Positions 8,096 to 16,415 of a stretch of 64,000 bases of DNA are shown in pieces. Numbering within the stretch: the stretch's first letter is position 1; the number at the start of each line of letters is the position of its first letter. Both the position numbers and the translations under genes were made by a program. Under the pieces are notes generated by a model. That model was given only the letters and a program-made list of their open reading frames with translations, was not told the origin of the DNA and did no database searches. The stretch spans positions 62,001 through 126,000 of the forward strand of contig SZNP01000010.1 in assembly GCA_005239435.1 (NCBI GenBank), given 5' to 3'. Origin of the DNA: Halorussus salinisoli (GTDB lineage Archaea > Halobacteriota > Halobacteria > Halobacteriales > Haladaptataceae).

Positions 8096-9274
8096 ATGCG
8101 CGACGCCTACCTCGTCGGCGCGGCCCAGACCGACTTCGGGTCGTTCCCCGACGAAAGCTACCGGTCGCTGTTCCGCACTGCGTTCGAGGCGGCCCGCGAG
8201 TCGGTCCCCCACGGACTCGACGCCGACGACGTAGACGAGGCGGTCGTCGGCACCCTCGGCGTGGGTGGCCGACAGTTGGGTCTCTCGGGTCCGGCCGCGA
8301 CCGAACACGTCGGTCTCCACGGCATCCCGACCACGCGAGTCGAGAACGCCTGCGCCGCGTCGGGGTACGCGGTCCGGCAGGCGGTGCAGGCGGTCAGGTC
8401 CGGGATGGCCGACGTGGTGCTGGCGGGTGGAGTCGAAATCATGACCGACACGTCCGGCGACGCCACGAAGTACTGGCTCGGCGTCTCGGGCGAGACGGAG
8501 TGGGAACGGCTCTCCGGAACCACGTTCGCCGGCGTCTACGCCCAGATGGCAGACGCACACATGGCCGAGTACGGCACGACCAGCGAGCAACTCTCGCACG
8601 TCGCGGTCAAGAACCACCGGAACGGCGCGAAGAACCCCCACGCCCAGTTGGGCTTCGAGTGTTCGCTCGAAGACGCCGAGAACGCTCAAACCGTGGCCGA
8701 CCCCCTCACGCTCTACCACTGCTGTCCGACCACCGACGGGGCGGCCTGTGCCCTCATCGCCAGCGAGGACGCAGTGGCGGAGTACACCGACGACCCCATC
8801 CGAGTCGCGGGGGTCGGTGCCGCGAGCGACGCCGTGGGTCTCTTCCAGCGCGATTCGTACATCAGCATCGAGGCCTCCCGGCGGGCCGCCGAGACCGCCT
8901 ACCAGCGAGCGGAAATCACCCCCGATGACCTCGACTTCGCGGAGGTCCACGACTGTTTCTCCATCGCCGAGATTCTGGCCTACGAGGACCTGGGGTTCTG
9001 CGAACCCGGTGAGGGCGGCGACCTCGCGGCGTCGGGCCGCACCGCACTCGACGGCGACCTGCCGGTCAACACCTCCGGTGGCCTGAAGTCGAAGGGCCAC
9101 CCCATCGGCGCGACGGGGGCTGGACAGGTCGCGGAGGCGTTCGAGCAACTCTCGGACGACGCCGGAAATCGGCAGGTCGAGGGCGCGACCCGCGGCCTGA
9201 CTCACAACGTCGGGGGAAGCGGCGGGGCCGCGGTGGTTCACGTCTTCGAGAAGGAGCGGGAGGTGGCAGAATGA
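8096..9274 (+). CDS. Archaeal-type thiolase (acetyl-CoA acyltransferase, SCP-x-like)
   Basis: This is a 392-aa thiolase-fold enzyme. The acyl-accepting cysteine is Cys86 in ENACAASG, and the second-half catalytic elements are AEVHDCFSIAEIL, SKGHPIGATGAGQV and a C-terminal THNVGGSGG. A longer frame from 7667 runs through antisense of the previous gene and is rejected. The stop overlaps the next start by ATGA, so the thiolase and the HMGS-like/DUF35 fusion are translationally coupled. In methanogens, thiolase, DUF35 and HMG-CoA synthase form one channeling complex. A similar physical complex is inferred here, acting on an acyl-CoA of unknown chain. Confidence 0.85.
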   Translation: MRDAYLVGAAQTDFGSFPDESYRSLFRTAFEAARESVPHGLDADDVDEAVVGTLGVGGRQLGLSGPAATEHVGLHGIPTTRVENACAASGYAVRQAVQAVRSGMADVVLAGGVEIMTDTSGDATKYWLGVSGETEWERLSGTTFAGVYAQMADAHMAEYGTTSEQLSHVAVKNHRNGAKNPHAQLGFECSLEDAENAQTVADPLTLYHCCPTTDGAACALIASEDAVAEYTDDPIRVAGVGAASDAVGLFQRDSYISIEASRRAAETAYQRAEITPDDLDFAEVHDCFSIAEILAYEDLGFCEPGEGGDLAASGRTALDGDLPVNTSGGLKSKGHPIGATGAGQVAEAFEQLSDDAGNRQVEGATRGLTHNVGGSGGAAVVHVFEKEREVAE

Positions 9275-10767
9275 CGGACGCGACACGTCCCCCAACCGAC
9301 GCCGACCCGAACATCGAGGCGGTCGGAGCCTACGCGCCGCGGTTCCGAGTTTCCGCGGAGGAATTCCAGCAGGCGTGGGGGCAGTTCCACGCTGCAGGAA
9401 TCAACTCGAAGGCGGTCCCCGACGCCGACGAGGACGCCCTGACGATGGCTTACGAGGCCGCCGCGCGGGCGCTCGACGCGGCCGACCGCGCGGGCGCGGA
9501 GGTGTCGTTTCTCGCGTTCGCCTCCACGACGCCGCCGCTGGCCGAGGAGGACCTGACCGCCCGACTCGGCGGGATGCTGGCGGTCCCGTCCGGCGCGACC
9601 CGCCACGTCTTCACCGGCAGCACGCGCGCCGGAACCCGAGCGCTGGACGCCGCGCTCTCGGCCGGACCGTGGGAGCGCGAGGAATCGGAAGGCGGAGAGG
9701 GCGTCGGACTCGTCGTGGCCTCGGACTGCCCGCGCGGCGACCCCGACAGCGACGAGGACCACGCCGCCGGAGCGGGCGCGGCCGCGTTCGTCCTCTCGGC
9801 GTCGGGCGGTGACGGCGACGGCGCGGCGGTCCGCCAGTGCGCCGAGTACGCCGAGGAGTACTCCGGAACCAGATTCCGGCGCGCGGGTTCGGAAACCGTC
9901 GAAGGTCTCGGCGCGACCGGCTACGAGCGCAGGGCGTTCACCGAGACGCTGGCCGGAGCGGTCGAACAGTTGGACCTCGGCGACGAAGGCGAAATCGACG
10001 CTGCCGCGGTGCAGGCCCCGAACGGCAAACTCCCCTACCGGGCGGCGAGTACGCTCGGCGTCGATACCGAGACGATTCGAGCGGGCGCGACGGTCCACGA
10101 TTTGGGCGATACGGCCGCCGCGAGCGTCCCGCTCGGGATTGCAAAAGCCCTGGCGGAGGGCGCGGAGCGCGTCCTCGCGGCGTCGTTCGGAAGCGGCGCG
10201 GGTGCGGACGCCCTGCTGGTCGGAAACAGCGATAGCGGGATTGCGGCCGAACTGTCACTTGACGACGGCGAGCAGGTCAGCTACGCCGAGTACCTCCGCA
10301 AGCGCGGCGAGTTGACCTCCGGACCGCCCGAGGGCGGCGGGGCTTACGTCAGCGTGCCCTCGTGGAAACGCACGCTCGACCAGCGTCACCGCCTGCTGGC
10401 CGGGAAATGCCCCGACTGCGGGGGCCTGAACTTCCCGCCAGAAGGCGCGTGCAACGCCTGCAAATCGCTGGTCGAGAGCTACGACGAGGTGAAACTGACC
10501 GGCGAGGGGCGCGTCGAGGCCGCGACGGTCATCTCGCAGGGCGGGGCACCGCCGGAGTTCGCCGAACAGCAGGCCCAGTCGGGTGATTTCGGCGTGGCCG
10601 TGGTCGCGCTGGAGGGTCCCGAGGGCGGCGAGGCGAGCGTCCCCGCGCAGGTCGTCGCGGCGGACCCGGAGGACGTGGCGATTGGTGATACCGTGGAGAC
10701 GACGATGCGCCGAATCTACACGCAGGAGGGCGTCACGCGGTACGGGTTCAAAATCAGGCCGACGTGA
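9271..10767 (+). CDS. HMG-CoA-synthase-like domain fused to DUF35 zinc-ribbon/OB domain
   Basis: This is a 498-aa fusion. Residues ~15-335 are an HMG-CoA-synthase/thiolase-like fold (VGAYAPRFRVSAEEF start). Residues ~365-495 are a DUF35 domain with a zinc ribbon (Cys380, Cys383, Cys394, Cys397) and an OB fold. In the loop that carries the nucleophilic cysteine in true HMG-CoA synthases (C-x-A-G-T-x-A-L) this protein reads TRAGTRAL, with Thr118 at the cysteine position and no cysteine nearby. It is therefore unlikely to be the mevalonate-pathway synthase. More likely it is a non-catalytic or altered partner of the overlapping thiolase, with DUF35 binding CoA. Confidence 0.78.
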   Translation: MTDATRPPTDADPNIEAVGAYAPRFRVSAEEFQQAWGQFHAAGINSKAVPDADEDALTMAYEAAARALDAADRAGAEVSFLAFASTTPPLAEEDLTARLGGMLAVPSGATRHVFTGSTRAGTRALDAALSAGPWEREESEGGEGVGLVVASDCPRGDPDSDEDHAAGAGAAAFVLSASGGDGDGAAVRQCAEYAEEYSGTRFRRAGSETVEGLGATGYERRAFTETLAGAVEQLDLGDEGEIDAAAVQAPNGKLPYRAASTLGVDTETIRAGATVHDLGDTAAASVPLGIAKALAEGAERVLAASFGSGAGADALLVGNSDSGIAAELSLDDGEQVSYAEYLRKRGELTSGPPEGGGAYVSVPSWKRTLDQRHRLLAGKCPDCGGLNFPPEGACNACKSLVESYDEVKLTGEGRVEAATVISQGGAPPEFAEQQAQSGDFGVAVVALEGPEGGEASVPAQVVAADPEDVAIGDTVETTMRRIYTQEGVTRYGFKIRPT

Positions 10768-10862
10768 GCGTTGCGAACGAGACCTGATCTCGAATTAGAC
10801 GAGTCGCGGGCCCGCGGAGGCCGAGCAGGAACGTCTCGGAACACTCGCCGAGGGACAGGTGG

Positions 10863-10900
10863 ATATATTTTAAACAACGGATTTTAATCGTTTAACGATT
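10863..10900 (+). promoter_or_regulatory. AT-rich promoter with a 15-bp palindrome
   Basis: An AT island follows the GC-rich 3' region of the previous gene. It contains ATATATTTTAAA (10863-10874) and the perfect inverted repeat AATCGTT-T-AACGATT (10886-10900). Such a palindrome just downstream of a TATA-like element is a plausible operator for the membrane protein gene at 10976, but the bound factor is unknown. Confidence 0.45.
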
Positions 10901-10975
10901 GTAATGGAGTCTTATACACTCGCCTGACCGTCGAATTGAAAAAGCACTTGCCGCCCACCTGCAACTGATTCCGGT

Positions 10976-11644
10976 ATGTCCCGCGATTGGTCCTCGCTTG
11001 CGAGTCGCCTTCCCTCCGCCGTGCGACTCGTTGTCGCACTCGCGCTCCTGACGTGTCCGTTCTGGCTGTTCCCCCACGCGGGCGAGTCGACGCACGTCCA
11101 CACCGCCACCGAAGTCACCTACGAAAACGAGCCTCGGACGTACCTCCGGGCACAGGGCGAACTCGCTCGACTCGACTGCTACGACCTGGGCGAACTCGAC
11201 CGTGGGTGTCTCCTCGCGGCGTACGTCGCCCAGAATGGGCCGATAACCGTCAACTCGACCGCGTTCGGGTATCGATACGAGACCGGGACCGAGTACGTCG
11301 TCGTGGAGGACGACATGACGGACGCACCGTTCTACCGGCGCGTGGTGAACCAGACCGAGACGCGAGTCACCTACTCGCTGGAACGAGTCACACCGGAGAC
11401 CATCCTCAGGAACACCTCGGTCGCCGAGAGTGACGTGTCACAGGAGGCGCGCAGAACCATCGACGGTGACACCGTGCGGACCCACGACCGACCGCTCGAC
11501 GCGGCGGGACAGGTTGTTCGGTCGGACGGAAGTTACTACGTCGTCGAGTCGTCTCGACACGACCCCGAGCGGAGCGAACGCAGCGCGACGGTCTGGCGGG
11601 GAATCGCCTTCGCCGTCGGTCTCGCCATGCTTCACCGCCGGTAG
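10976..11644 (+). CDS. Membrane-anchored exported protein, unknown function
   Basis: This 222-aa protein has an N-terminal hydrophobic segment (VRLVVALALLTCPFWLF, residues ~17-33), an exterior domain with several N-x-S/T sequons (NST, NQT, NTS) and a short C-terminal hydrophobic stretch (GIAFAVGLAMLHRR). This suggests a protein anchored at both ends with a glycosylated outer domain. I recognise no family. It is preceded by an AT-rich promoter containing a palindrome, and the next gene starts its own transcription unit. Confidence 0.65.
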   Translation: MSRDWSSLASRLPSAVRLVVALALLTCPFWLFPHAGESTHVHTATEVTYENEPRTYLRAQGELARLDCYDLGELDRGCLLAAYVAQNGPITVNSTAFGYRYETGTEYVVVEDDMTDAPFYRRVVNQTETRVTYSLERVTPETILRNTSVAESDVSQEARRTIDGDTVRTHDRPLDAAGQVVRSDGSYYVVESSRHDPERSERSATVWRGIAFAVGLAMLHRR

Positions 11645-11694
11645 AAGTACGGCACGTAGGTCGACTCCGAGCGGTAGCGTATGACCGAGAGATA

Positions 11695-11705
11695 AACGCT
11701 TAACC
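11695..11705 (+). promoter_or_regulatory. TATA-like box of the hydroxyacyl-CoA dehydrogenase/hydratase operon
   Basis: AACGCTTAACC lies 27-37 nt before the ATG at 11732. Position and composition fit a leaderless promoter for the two overlapping beta-oxidation genes. Confidence 0.5.
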
Positions 11706-11731
11706 CCGCTCCGAACGCCGTTTCATCCGAC

Positions 11732-12628
11732 ATGAAGGACCTACAAGTCGCCGTACTCGGAGCGGGAACGATGGGCCACGGCATCGCACAGGTCTCGGCG
11801 ATGGCCGGCCACGACGTGACGATTCGGGACATTGAGCGGGACCTCGTGGACGACGGTATCGCGTCCATCGAGGAGAACCTCCAAGGCGGCGTCGAGCGCG
11901 ACAAAGTGACCGAAGACGAGAAGGCCGCCGCGCTCGACCGCATCTCGGGCACGACCGACCTCGCGGGGGCCGTCTCGGACGCCGACCTCGTGGTCGAAGC
12001 CGTCCCCGAGGACGTGGACCTCAAGAAGCAGACCTTCGAGGACGTGGAGGAGTCGTCCCCCGCGGACGCCGTCATCGCCTCGAACACCTCATCGCTCCCC
12101 GTGACCGAAATCGTCTCTGCGCTGGACGACCCCGGCCGAGGTATCGGCCTGCACTTCTTCAACCCGGTCCACATCATGCAGTTGGTCGAGGTCGTCGTGG
12201 GCGAGCAGACCGCCGACGAGACCGTCGCGTTCGCCACGGAGTTCGTCGAAGACGTCGGCAAGACCGCCATCGAGGTCCGGGACACCGCCGGGTTCGCCTC
12301 GTCGCGCCTCGGCGTGGCGCTCGGCGTCGAAGCCATGCGGATGGTCGAGGAGGGCGTCGCCAGCCCCCGAGACATCGACCAGTCGATGGAACTGGGCTAC
12401 AACCACCCGATGGGTCCCGTCGAGTTGGGCGACGTGGTGGGACTGGACGTGCGCCTCGACATCCTCGAACACCTCCGGGAGGAGTTGGGCGAGCGGTTCC
12501 GCCCGCCCCAGATTCTGCGCCGGAAGGTCCGGGCCGGAAAGCTCGGCAAGAAGACCGGCGAGGGGTTCTACGTCTGGGAGGACGGCGAAATCGTCGGGAC
12601 CTCGGGCGACTGGGGTGACGACGAATGA
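11732..12628 (+). CDS. 3-hydroxyacyl-CoA dehydrogenase (NAD-dependent)
   Basis: This 298-aa protein has the size and order of the stand-alone HBD/FadB2 type. A Rossmann motif VLGAGTMGHGIAQ lies at residues 8-20, the conserved SNTSS loop follows, and the catalytic histidine is His141 in LHFFNPVHIMQL. The C-terminal dimer domain has GYNHPMGPVELGD. It oxidises (S)-3-hydroxyacyl-CoA to 3-ketoacyl-CoA with NAD+ in the cytoplasm. Its stop overlaps the start of an enoyl-CoA hydratase gene by ATGA, so two successive beta-oxidation steps are co-translated. Chain-length range cannot be told. Confidence 0.9.
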   Translation: MKDLQVAVLGAGTMGHGIAQVSAMAGHDVTIRDIERDLVDDGIASIEENLQGGVERDKVTEDEKAAALDRISGTTDLAGAVSDADLVVEAVPEDVDLKKQTFEDVEESSPADAVIASNTSSLPVTEIVSALDDPGRGIGLHFFNPVHIMQLVEVVVGEQTADETVAFATEFVEDVGKTAIEVRDTAGFASSRLGVALGVEAMRMVEEGVASPRDIDQSMELGYNHPMGPVELGDVVGLDVRLDILEHLREELGERFRPPQILRRKVRAGKLGKKTGEGFYVWEDGEIVGTSGDWGDDE

Positions 12629-13473
12629 CTGGCGAGAGCGGGGAAGGAGACGCGGAACCCGTCGGCAGTCCCGAAGCAGTCGCCGCGGAGTGCGAGACCG
12701 TCGAGGTGTCGGTCGGCGAGCAGGTGGAGAACGTCGCCACGGTCACGCTCTCGCGGCCCGACGCCCGCAACGCGCTGAACGCCCAACTCCGTGCCGAGTT
12801 GAAGGACGTGCTGGACGCCATCGAGGCCAGCGACGTGCGCGTGGTCGTCCTCACCGGGTCCGACGAGTCCGGCGCGTTCGTCGCGGGCGCGGACGTGACC
12901 GAACTCCGCGAGCGCGGCCCGCTCGAACAGCGCGAGGCCAGCAAGCGTCCCCGGGTCTACGAGTACGTGGACGACCTCGAACAGCCGGTCATCGGGGCAA
13001 TCAACGGCCACGCGCTCGGTGGCGGGTGCGAACTCGCGCAGGCCTGCGACACGCGCGTCGCCCGCGAGGGAGCCAAGTTGGGCCAGCCCGAAATCAACCT
13101 GGGCATCATGCCCGGCGGCGGGGGGACGCAGCGCCTCCCGCGACTCGTCGGCGAGGGTCAGGCGATGAAGCTGATTCTGTCCGGGGAACTCGTGGACGCC
13201 GAGGAGGCCCACGAAATCGGTCTCGTGGACGAGGTTCACGACGAGGAGTCGTTCGAGGAGCGCGTCTACGACCTCGCCGAGTCGATGGCCGAGAAGAGCC
13301 CCCTCGCGCTGGAGTTCGCCAAGAAGGCCGTGAAAGCGTCGAGTCGGATGGAGTTAGATCAGGGCATCGAGTACGAGGCGGAACTGTTCGCTCACCTGTT
13401 CGCCTCCGAGGACAAGAACGAGGGCATCGACGCCTTCTTCGAGGACCGGGAACCGGAGTGGGAAGGGAAGTAG
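12625..13473 (+). CDS. Enoyl-CoA hydratase (crotonase family)
   Basis: This 282-aa crotonase has an acidic N-terminal extension of about 30 residues before the fold begins at VENVATVTLSRPDARNALN. The oxyanion-hole region AINGHALGGGCELAQACD and the second loop PEINLGIMPGGGGTQRL each supply a glutamate at the positions of the two catalytic acids of true hydratases. It hydrates trans-2-enoyl-CoA to (S)-3-hydroxyacyl-CoA, the substrate of the overlapping upstream dehydrogenase. The ATG lies inside the preceding gene's stop overlap, and an internal later start would break that coupling. Confidence 0.9.
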   Translation: MTGESGEGDAEPVGSPEAVAAECETVEVSVGEQVENVATVTLSRPDARNALNAQLRAELKDVLDAIEASDVRVVVLTGSDESGAFVAGADVTELRERGPLEQREASKRPRVYEYVDDLEQPVIGAINGHALGGGCELAQACDTRVAREGAKLGQPEINLGIMPGGGGTQRLPRLVGEGQAMKLILSGELVDAEEAHEIGLVDEVHDEESFEERVYDLAESMAEKSPLALEFAKKAVKASSRMELDQGIEYEAELFAHLFASEDKNEGIDAFFEDREPEWEGK

Positions 13474-14250
13474 TTACTCCGACTCCAACTCGTCGGCCCG
13501 GTCCCAGTAACTTCGGAACACTCGCTCGCCCCAGTCGAGCGCGGCCTGCGTGTCGTTGAGAAGGATGCCCCGGAGTTCGCCGCCCTCCTCGTAGCCGATG
13601 AGTACGAGACCCTCGTTCTCCGTGGCGATGAGTCCGAACGGCAGGGTCTCGTCGGTTCGCCGAATCGATAGCCGTCCGGTAGCGAGCGCCTCCTCGAAGC
13701 GGTCGGCGTGTTCCTCGCGCAGGTACTCCACGACTGGGGCCTCCATCACGAGGTCGGCCGTCAGGCCCTCCGAGACCAGTTCCTCGTGGAAGAGGTCAAC
13801 GTACTGAGGGAGGACGACCGGTACGACGCCGAACACGCTGTCGGCGCTCCGCACGAGTTCCTCGATGTGCGCCACCGGGCGAGTGGGTGCGTGTCGCTCC
13901 GCGAGGACGGTTTCGGCACCGAGTACGAGGTCGGTCGTGACCGGCGCGTCGTCCGGAAGCACCGACAGGAGCGACTCGTTGTCGGAGACTCCGGTCACGT
14001 GGGTCTCGAACTCCCGGTACCGGTCCGCGAGCAGGCGTCCGACGAGCGTGAGTCGCGTCCCCTCGTCGGTCTCGGCCACGAGTCCGTGGGCTTCGAGTTC
14101 CCGCACCGCCTTGTACACCGTCGAACGTGAGAGGTCCAACTCGTCGCGTAAGTCGCGCTTGCTCGTCGGACCGTCGGTCAACCGGTCGAGAAACGCCGCG
14201 CGCTTGACGACCGTCCTTATCACGTCGTGTAGCTCGGTGTCCTTCGTCAT
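13474..14250 (-). CDS. FilR1-domain winged-helix transcriptional regulator
   Basis: This 258-aa protein has an N-terminal winged helix (residues ~18-70; SKRDLRDELDLSRSTVYKAV is the recognition region). A haloarchaeal FilR1/DUF1724-type sensor domain follows (FETHVTGVSDNESLLSVL to ILLNDTQAALDWGERVF). It converges on the enoyl-CoA hydratase gene with no gap and is divergent from the small HTH gene at 14488. The shared 237-bp intergenic space carries an ordered array of GTTTCG/CGAAAC half-sites, which suggests autoregulation. Its regulon is not shown; the adjacent beta-oxidation operon is an obvious candidate. Confidence 0.8.
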   Translation of the reverse strand: MTKDTELHDVIRTVVKRAAFLDRLTDGPTSKRDLRDELDLSRSTVYKAVRELEAHGLVAETDEGTRLTLVGRLLADRYREFETHVTGVSDNESLLSVLPDDAPVTTDLVLGAETVLAERHAPTRPVAHIEELVRSADSVFGVVPVVLPQYVDLFHEELVSEGLTADLVMEAPVVEYLREEHADRFEEALATGRLSIRRTDETLPFGLIATENEGLVLIGYEEGGELRGILLNDTQAALDWGERVFRSYWDRADELESE

Positions 14251-14342
14251 ACGGTGTTCCGCAGTCGTATCAACTACTTACATTTCAACGCGAGCGACGT
14301 ATTTGTTTCGGTACTTGTTCCTCGTCCGTAAACTTTACTTTT

Positions 14343-14380
14343 GTTTCGTCATTCGAAACGTGTTTCGCGACTCGAAACGT
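14343..14380. promoter_or_regulatory. Two tandem 19-bp palindromic sites (candidate operator)
   Basis: The pattern GTTTCG-N5-CGAAAC-GT occurs twice in direct succession (14343-14361 and 14362-14380); only the N5 differs (TCATT and CGACT). Further exact half-sites lie at 14305-14310 and 14411-14416. The array sits between divergent regulator genes, about 95 nt upstream of the FilR1 gene start and about 110 nt upstream of the 14488 gene. The 19-bp period and dyad symmetry suggest side-by-side dimers of a winged-helix regulator. Confidence 0.65.
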
Positions 14381-14487
14381 CACTCGCGTTTCCGAACGAA
14401 GTCTCGACGCCGAAACGGGTCCGGTCGATTACAGTAAAAGGTCTCGGTCATCTTCTCCCTTAGCGTACCGCCACCGAGGTTACACCG

Positions 14488-14820
14488 ATGATAGGAAACC
14501 GAGACGACACGGGACCACCGAAAGCATCTCACGCGCGGGACGAGACGACCGTTAGCGCACAGGAGCTATGGGGCCTTCTCAGCGACCCGATTCGGCGACG
14601 ACTCCTCAGCACGCTCGACCCCGAGGAGGGCCGAGTTACGCTCTCGGAACTCGCGGAGAAACTGGCCGACGAGACGCCCCCGGACCGAATTGCGATCCGA
14701 TTACATCACGAGCATCTGCCCAAGTTGGCGGAGTACGGATTCGTGACGTACGATGCCGAGGAGAACGTCGTCGAGGCCGAAACCACGCCCGAGTGGGTCG
14801 AACCGTATCTCGACCTGTAG
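14488..14820 (+). CDS. Small winged-helix DNA-binding protein (DUF7344/ArsR-like)
   Basis: This 110-aa protein resembles the haloarchaeal ArsR-like winged-helix family: LWGLLSDPIRRRLLSTL (helix 1), then VTLSELAEKLADE and IRLHHEHLPKLAEYGFV as the recognition helix and wing. No ligand domain is present. It is divergent from the FilR1 regulator across the palindrome array and may be controlled by it. A related protein occurs at 62141-62542. Target genes are unknown. Confidence 0.75.
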   Translation: MIGNRDDTGPPKASHARDETTVSAQELWGLLSDPIRRRLLSTLDPEEGRVTLSELAEKLADETPPDRIAIRLHHEHLPKLAEYGFVTYDAEENVVEAETTPEWVEPYLDL

Positions 14821-14828
14821 GGTCCCGA

Positions 14829-15566
14829 CTACCGCATCAGTTCGCCGCCGTTGACGTTCAGCGTCTCGCCGGTGACGAATCCCGCCTCGCGCAGGAACGC
14901 GGCGGCCTCGGCGATGTCCTCGGGTTGGCCGAATCGTTCGAGCGGGATCCCGGCCATCTCCTCGCGCTTCTCTTCTTCGGTCCGGTCTGCGGTCATGTCT
15001 GTCTCGACGTGGCCCGGCGCGATGGCGTTGACCCGAACGTCGGGCGCGAAGTCCTCGGCGTGGCTCTTGGTCAAGCCGAGGAGTCCGGCCTTCGACGCGG
15101 CGTAGTGGCACTCGACCGGCGCGCCGGTGTAGGCCAGAATCGAGGAGACGTTGGTCACCGACGCGCTCGGGGAGTCCTCGGAGTCGCGGAGGTGCGGCAG
15201 GGCGGCCTTGGTCACGTTGAACGCGCCGTTGACGTTGGTGTCCATCACCCGGTCGAAGTCCGCCGGTGAGAGGTCCTCGGTGTAGACGTGTTGGTCGATG
15301 CCCGCGTTGTTGACGACGTGCGAGAGGTCGCCGAAGGCCTCGACCGTCGCGTCCACGAGGTCGGCGGCGGCCTCGGGGTCGCTCACGTCGGCCCGGACCG
15401 CGACCGCCTCGCTGTCGGTCTCGCGCTGGATGGACTCGGCGACCGACCGCGCCTTCTGGGCGCTGGACGCGTAGTTGATGGCGACGTCGTAGCCGTCGCG
15501 TGCGAACCGTTCGGCGATTGCTCGGCCGATACCCCGGGAGGACCCGGTGACGAGTGCTGCTGGCAT
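14829..15566 (-). CDS. fabG: SDR-family 3-oxoacyl-(ACP/CoA) reductase
   Basis: This is a 245-aa classical short-chain dehydrogenase: cofactor motif TGSSRGIGRAIA at residues ~7-18, VVNNAGI, catalytic Ser in NVSSILAYTG and the Tyr/Lys pair in HYAASKAG. The preference for Arg after the glycine motif suggests NADPH. It is annotated as FabG-like: reduction of 3-ketoacyl to (R)-3-hydroxyacyl thioesters, a fit with the MaoC hydratase in the window (for example PHA precursor supply), though not linked to it. A much longer frame upstream is antisense to the next gene and is rejected. Confidence 0.85.
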   Translation of the reverse strand: MPAALVTGSSRGIGRAIAERFARDGYDVAINYASSAQKARSVAESIQRETDSEAVAVRADVSDPEAAADLVDATVEAFGDLSHVVNNAGIDQHVYTEDLSPADFDRVMDTNVNGAFNVTKAALPHLRDSEDSPSASVTNVSSILAYTGAPVECHYAASKAGLLGLTKSHAEDFAPDVRVNAIAPGHVETDMTADRTEEEKREEMAGIPLERFGQPEDIAEAAAFLREAGFVTGETLNVNGGELMR

Positions 15567-15701
15567 ACCCCAACGACGACCCGCCGGGACCTTGGCGTTT
15601 GTGTCTGGCGAGTACCGTGGGTTTCGGATCGGTCGGTCCGGGCGCGGAGACCGTCCCCTCGGACCTCGGCGTTTATCACCACTGGGCGTGATTCGCCAGG
15701 C

Positions 15702-16298
15702 ATGAGCGACCGGAGAGCCAACTCCAAGGCCGATTCCTCGGCGTCCGACTCCCCGGAGGACCCCGAGTTGGAGGACCTGCTCGACGAACTCGAAACGCTG
15801 GAGGACACCGTAGACGACCCCGAAGAGCGCGAACAGGTGCGCGAGACGATGCGGGTCGCCCGGCGGGTCTCGACCCCGCGTGCGTTCGGCCGAGTCATCC
15901 GGGGGTTCGACCGCCACGACGCCGCCGAGGCGGCGGTCGGGAGTATCGTCTTCGGCGTACCGATGCTGGTCGAGGGTGGGACGCTCGAAGTTGGGGCGTT
16001 CCTCGCTACTCACCCGCTCGCGCTCGTCGGGACGCTGGTCGGGACGGTCGCGGTCGTCGTCGGCGTACTGTACGTGGCGGAGATTCAGCAGGTCGAGATT
16101 CATCAGCCGTTTTTCGGCTTGGTTCCCCGCCGACTCGCGGGCGTCCTCGGGATATCGTTCGCTACCGCGGTCGTCCTGATGACCGGATGGGGCCGCGTCG
16201 AGTGGACCGACCCGTGGCTCGCAGTCTGTCAGACAGCGGTCACGTTCGCGCCGATGGCGCTCGGCGGCGCGCTCGGCGACATTCTGCCGGGGTCCTGA
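15702..16298 (+). CDS. DUF2391-type integral membrane protein
   Basis: This 198-aa protein has an acidic coiled N-terminus (ELEDLLDELETLEDTVDD, residues ~23-40) followed by four hydrophobic segments, including FGVPMLVEGGTLEVGAFL and VGTVAVVVGVLYVAE. The layout matches haloarchaeal DUF2391 membrane proteins as I recall them. The start chosen is the ATG at 15702; longer frames extend into the antisense of the SDR gene. Function is unknown. Confidence 0.7.
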   Translation: MSDRRANSKADSSASDSPEDPELEDLLDELETLEDTVDDPEEREQVRETMRVARRVSTPRAFGRVIRGFDRHDAAEAAVGSIVFGVPMLVEGGTLEVGAFLATHPLALVGTLVGTVAVVVGVLYVAEIQQVEIHQPFFGLVPRRLAGVLGISFATAVVLMTGWGRVEWTDPWLAVCQTAVTFAPMALGGALGDILPGS

Positions 16299-16355
16299 CG
16301 ACCGAGGATTCGACGCCCGTGGGGCGACCCGTCAGCGGGCCTCGATTTCGACACA

Positions 16356-16366
16356 AAGTATATTAG
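16356..16366 (+). promoter_or_regulatory. TATA box of the small zinc-ribbon gene
   Basis: AAGTATATTAG lies 50-60 nt before the ATG at 16416. It places transcription start downstream of the alternative GTG at 16371, so the shorter protein is preferred. Confidence 0.55.
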
Positions 16367-16415
16367 CCTCGTGCGGGTATTGGTACCTGCTCACACAGGA
16401 ATTTTGGTGAGACGT

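Noticed and set aside
16371..16415. GTG start for the small zinc-ribbon protein
   Set aside because: It lies only about 5-15 nt after the TATA-like box, hence before the likely transcription start; the ATG at 16416 gives the minimal ribbon.
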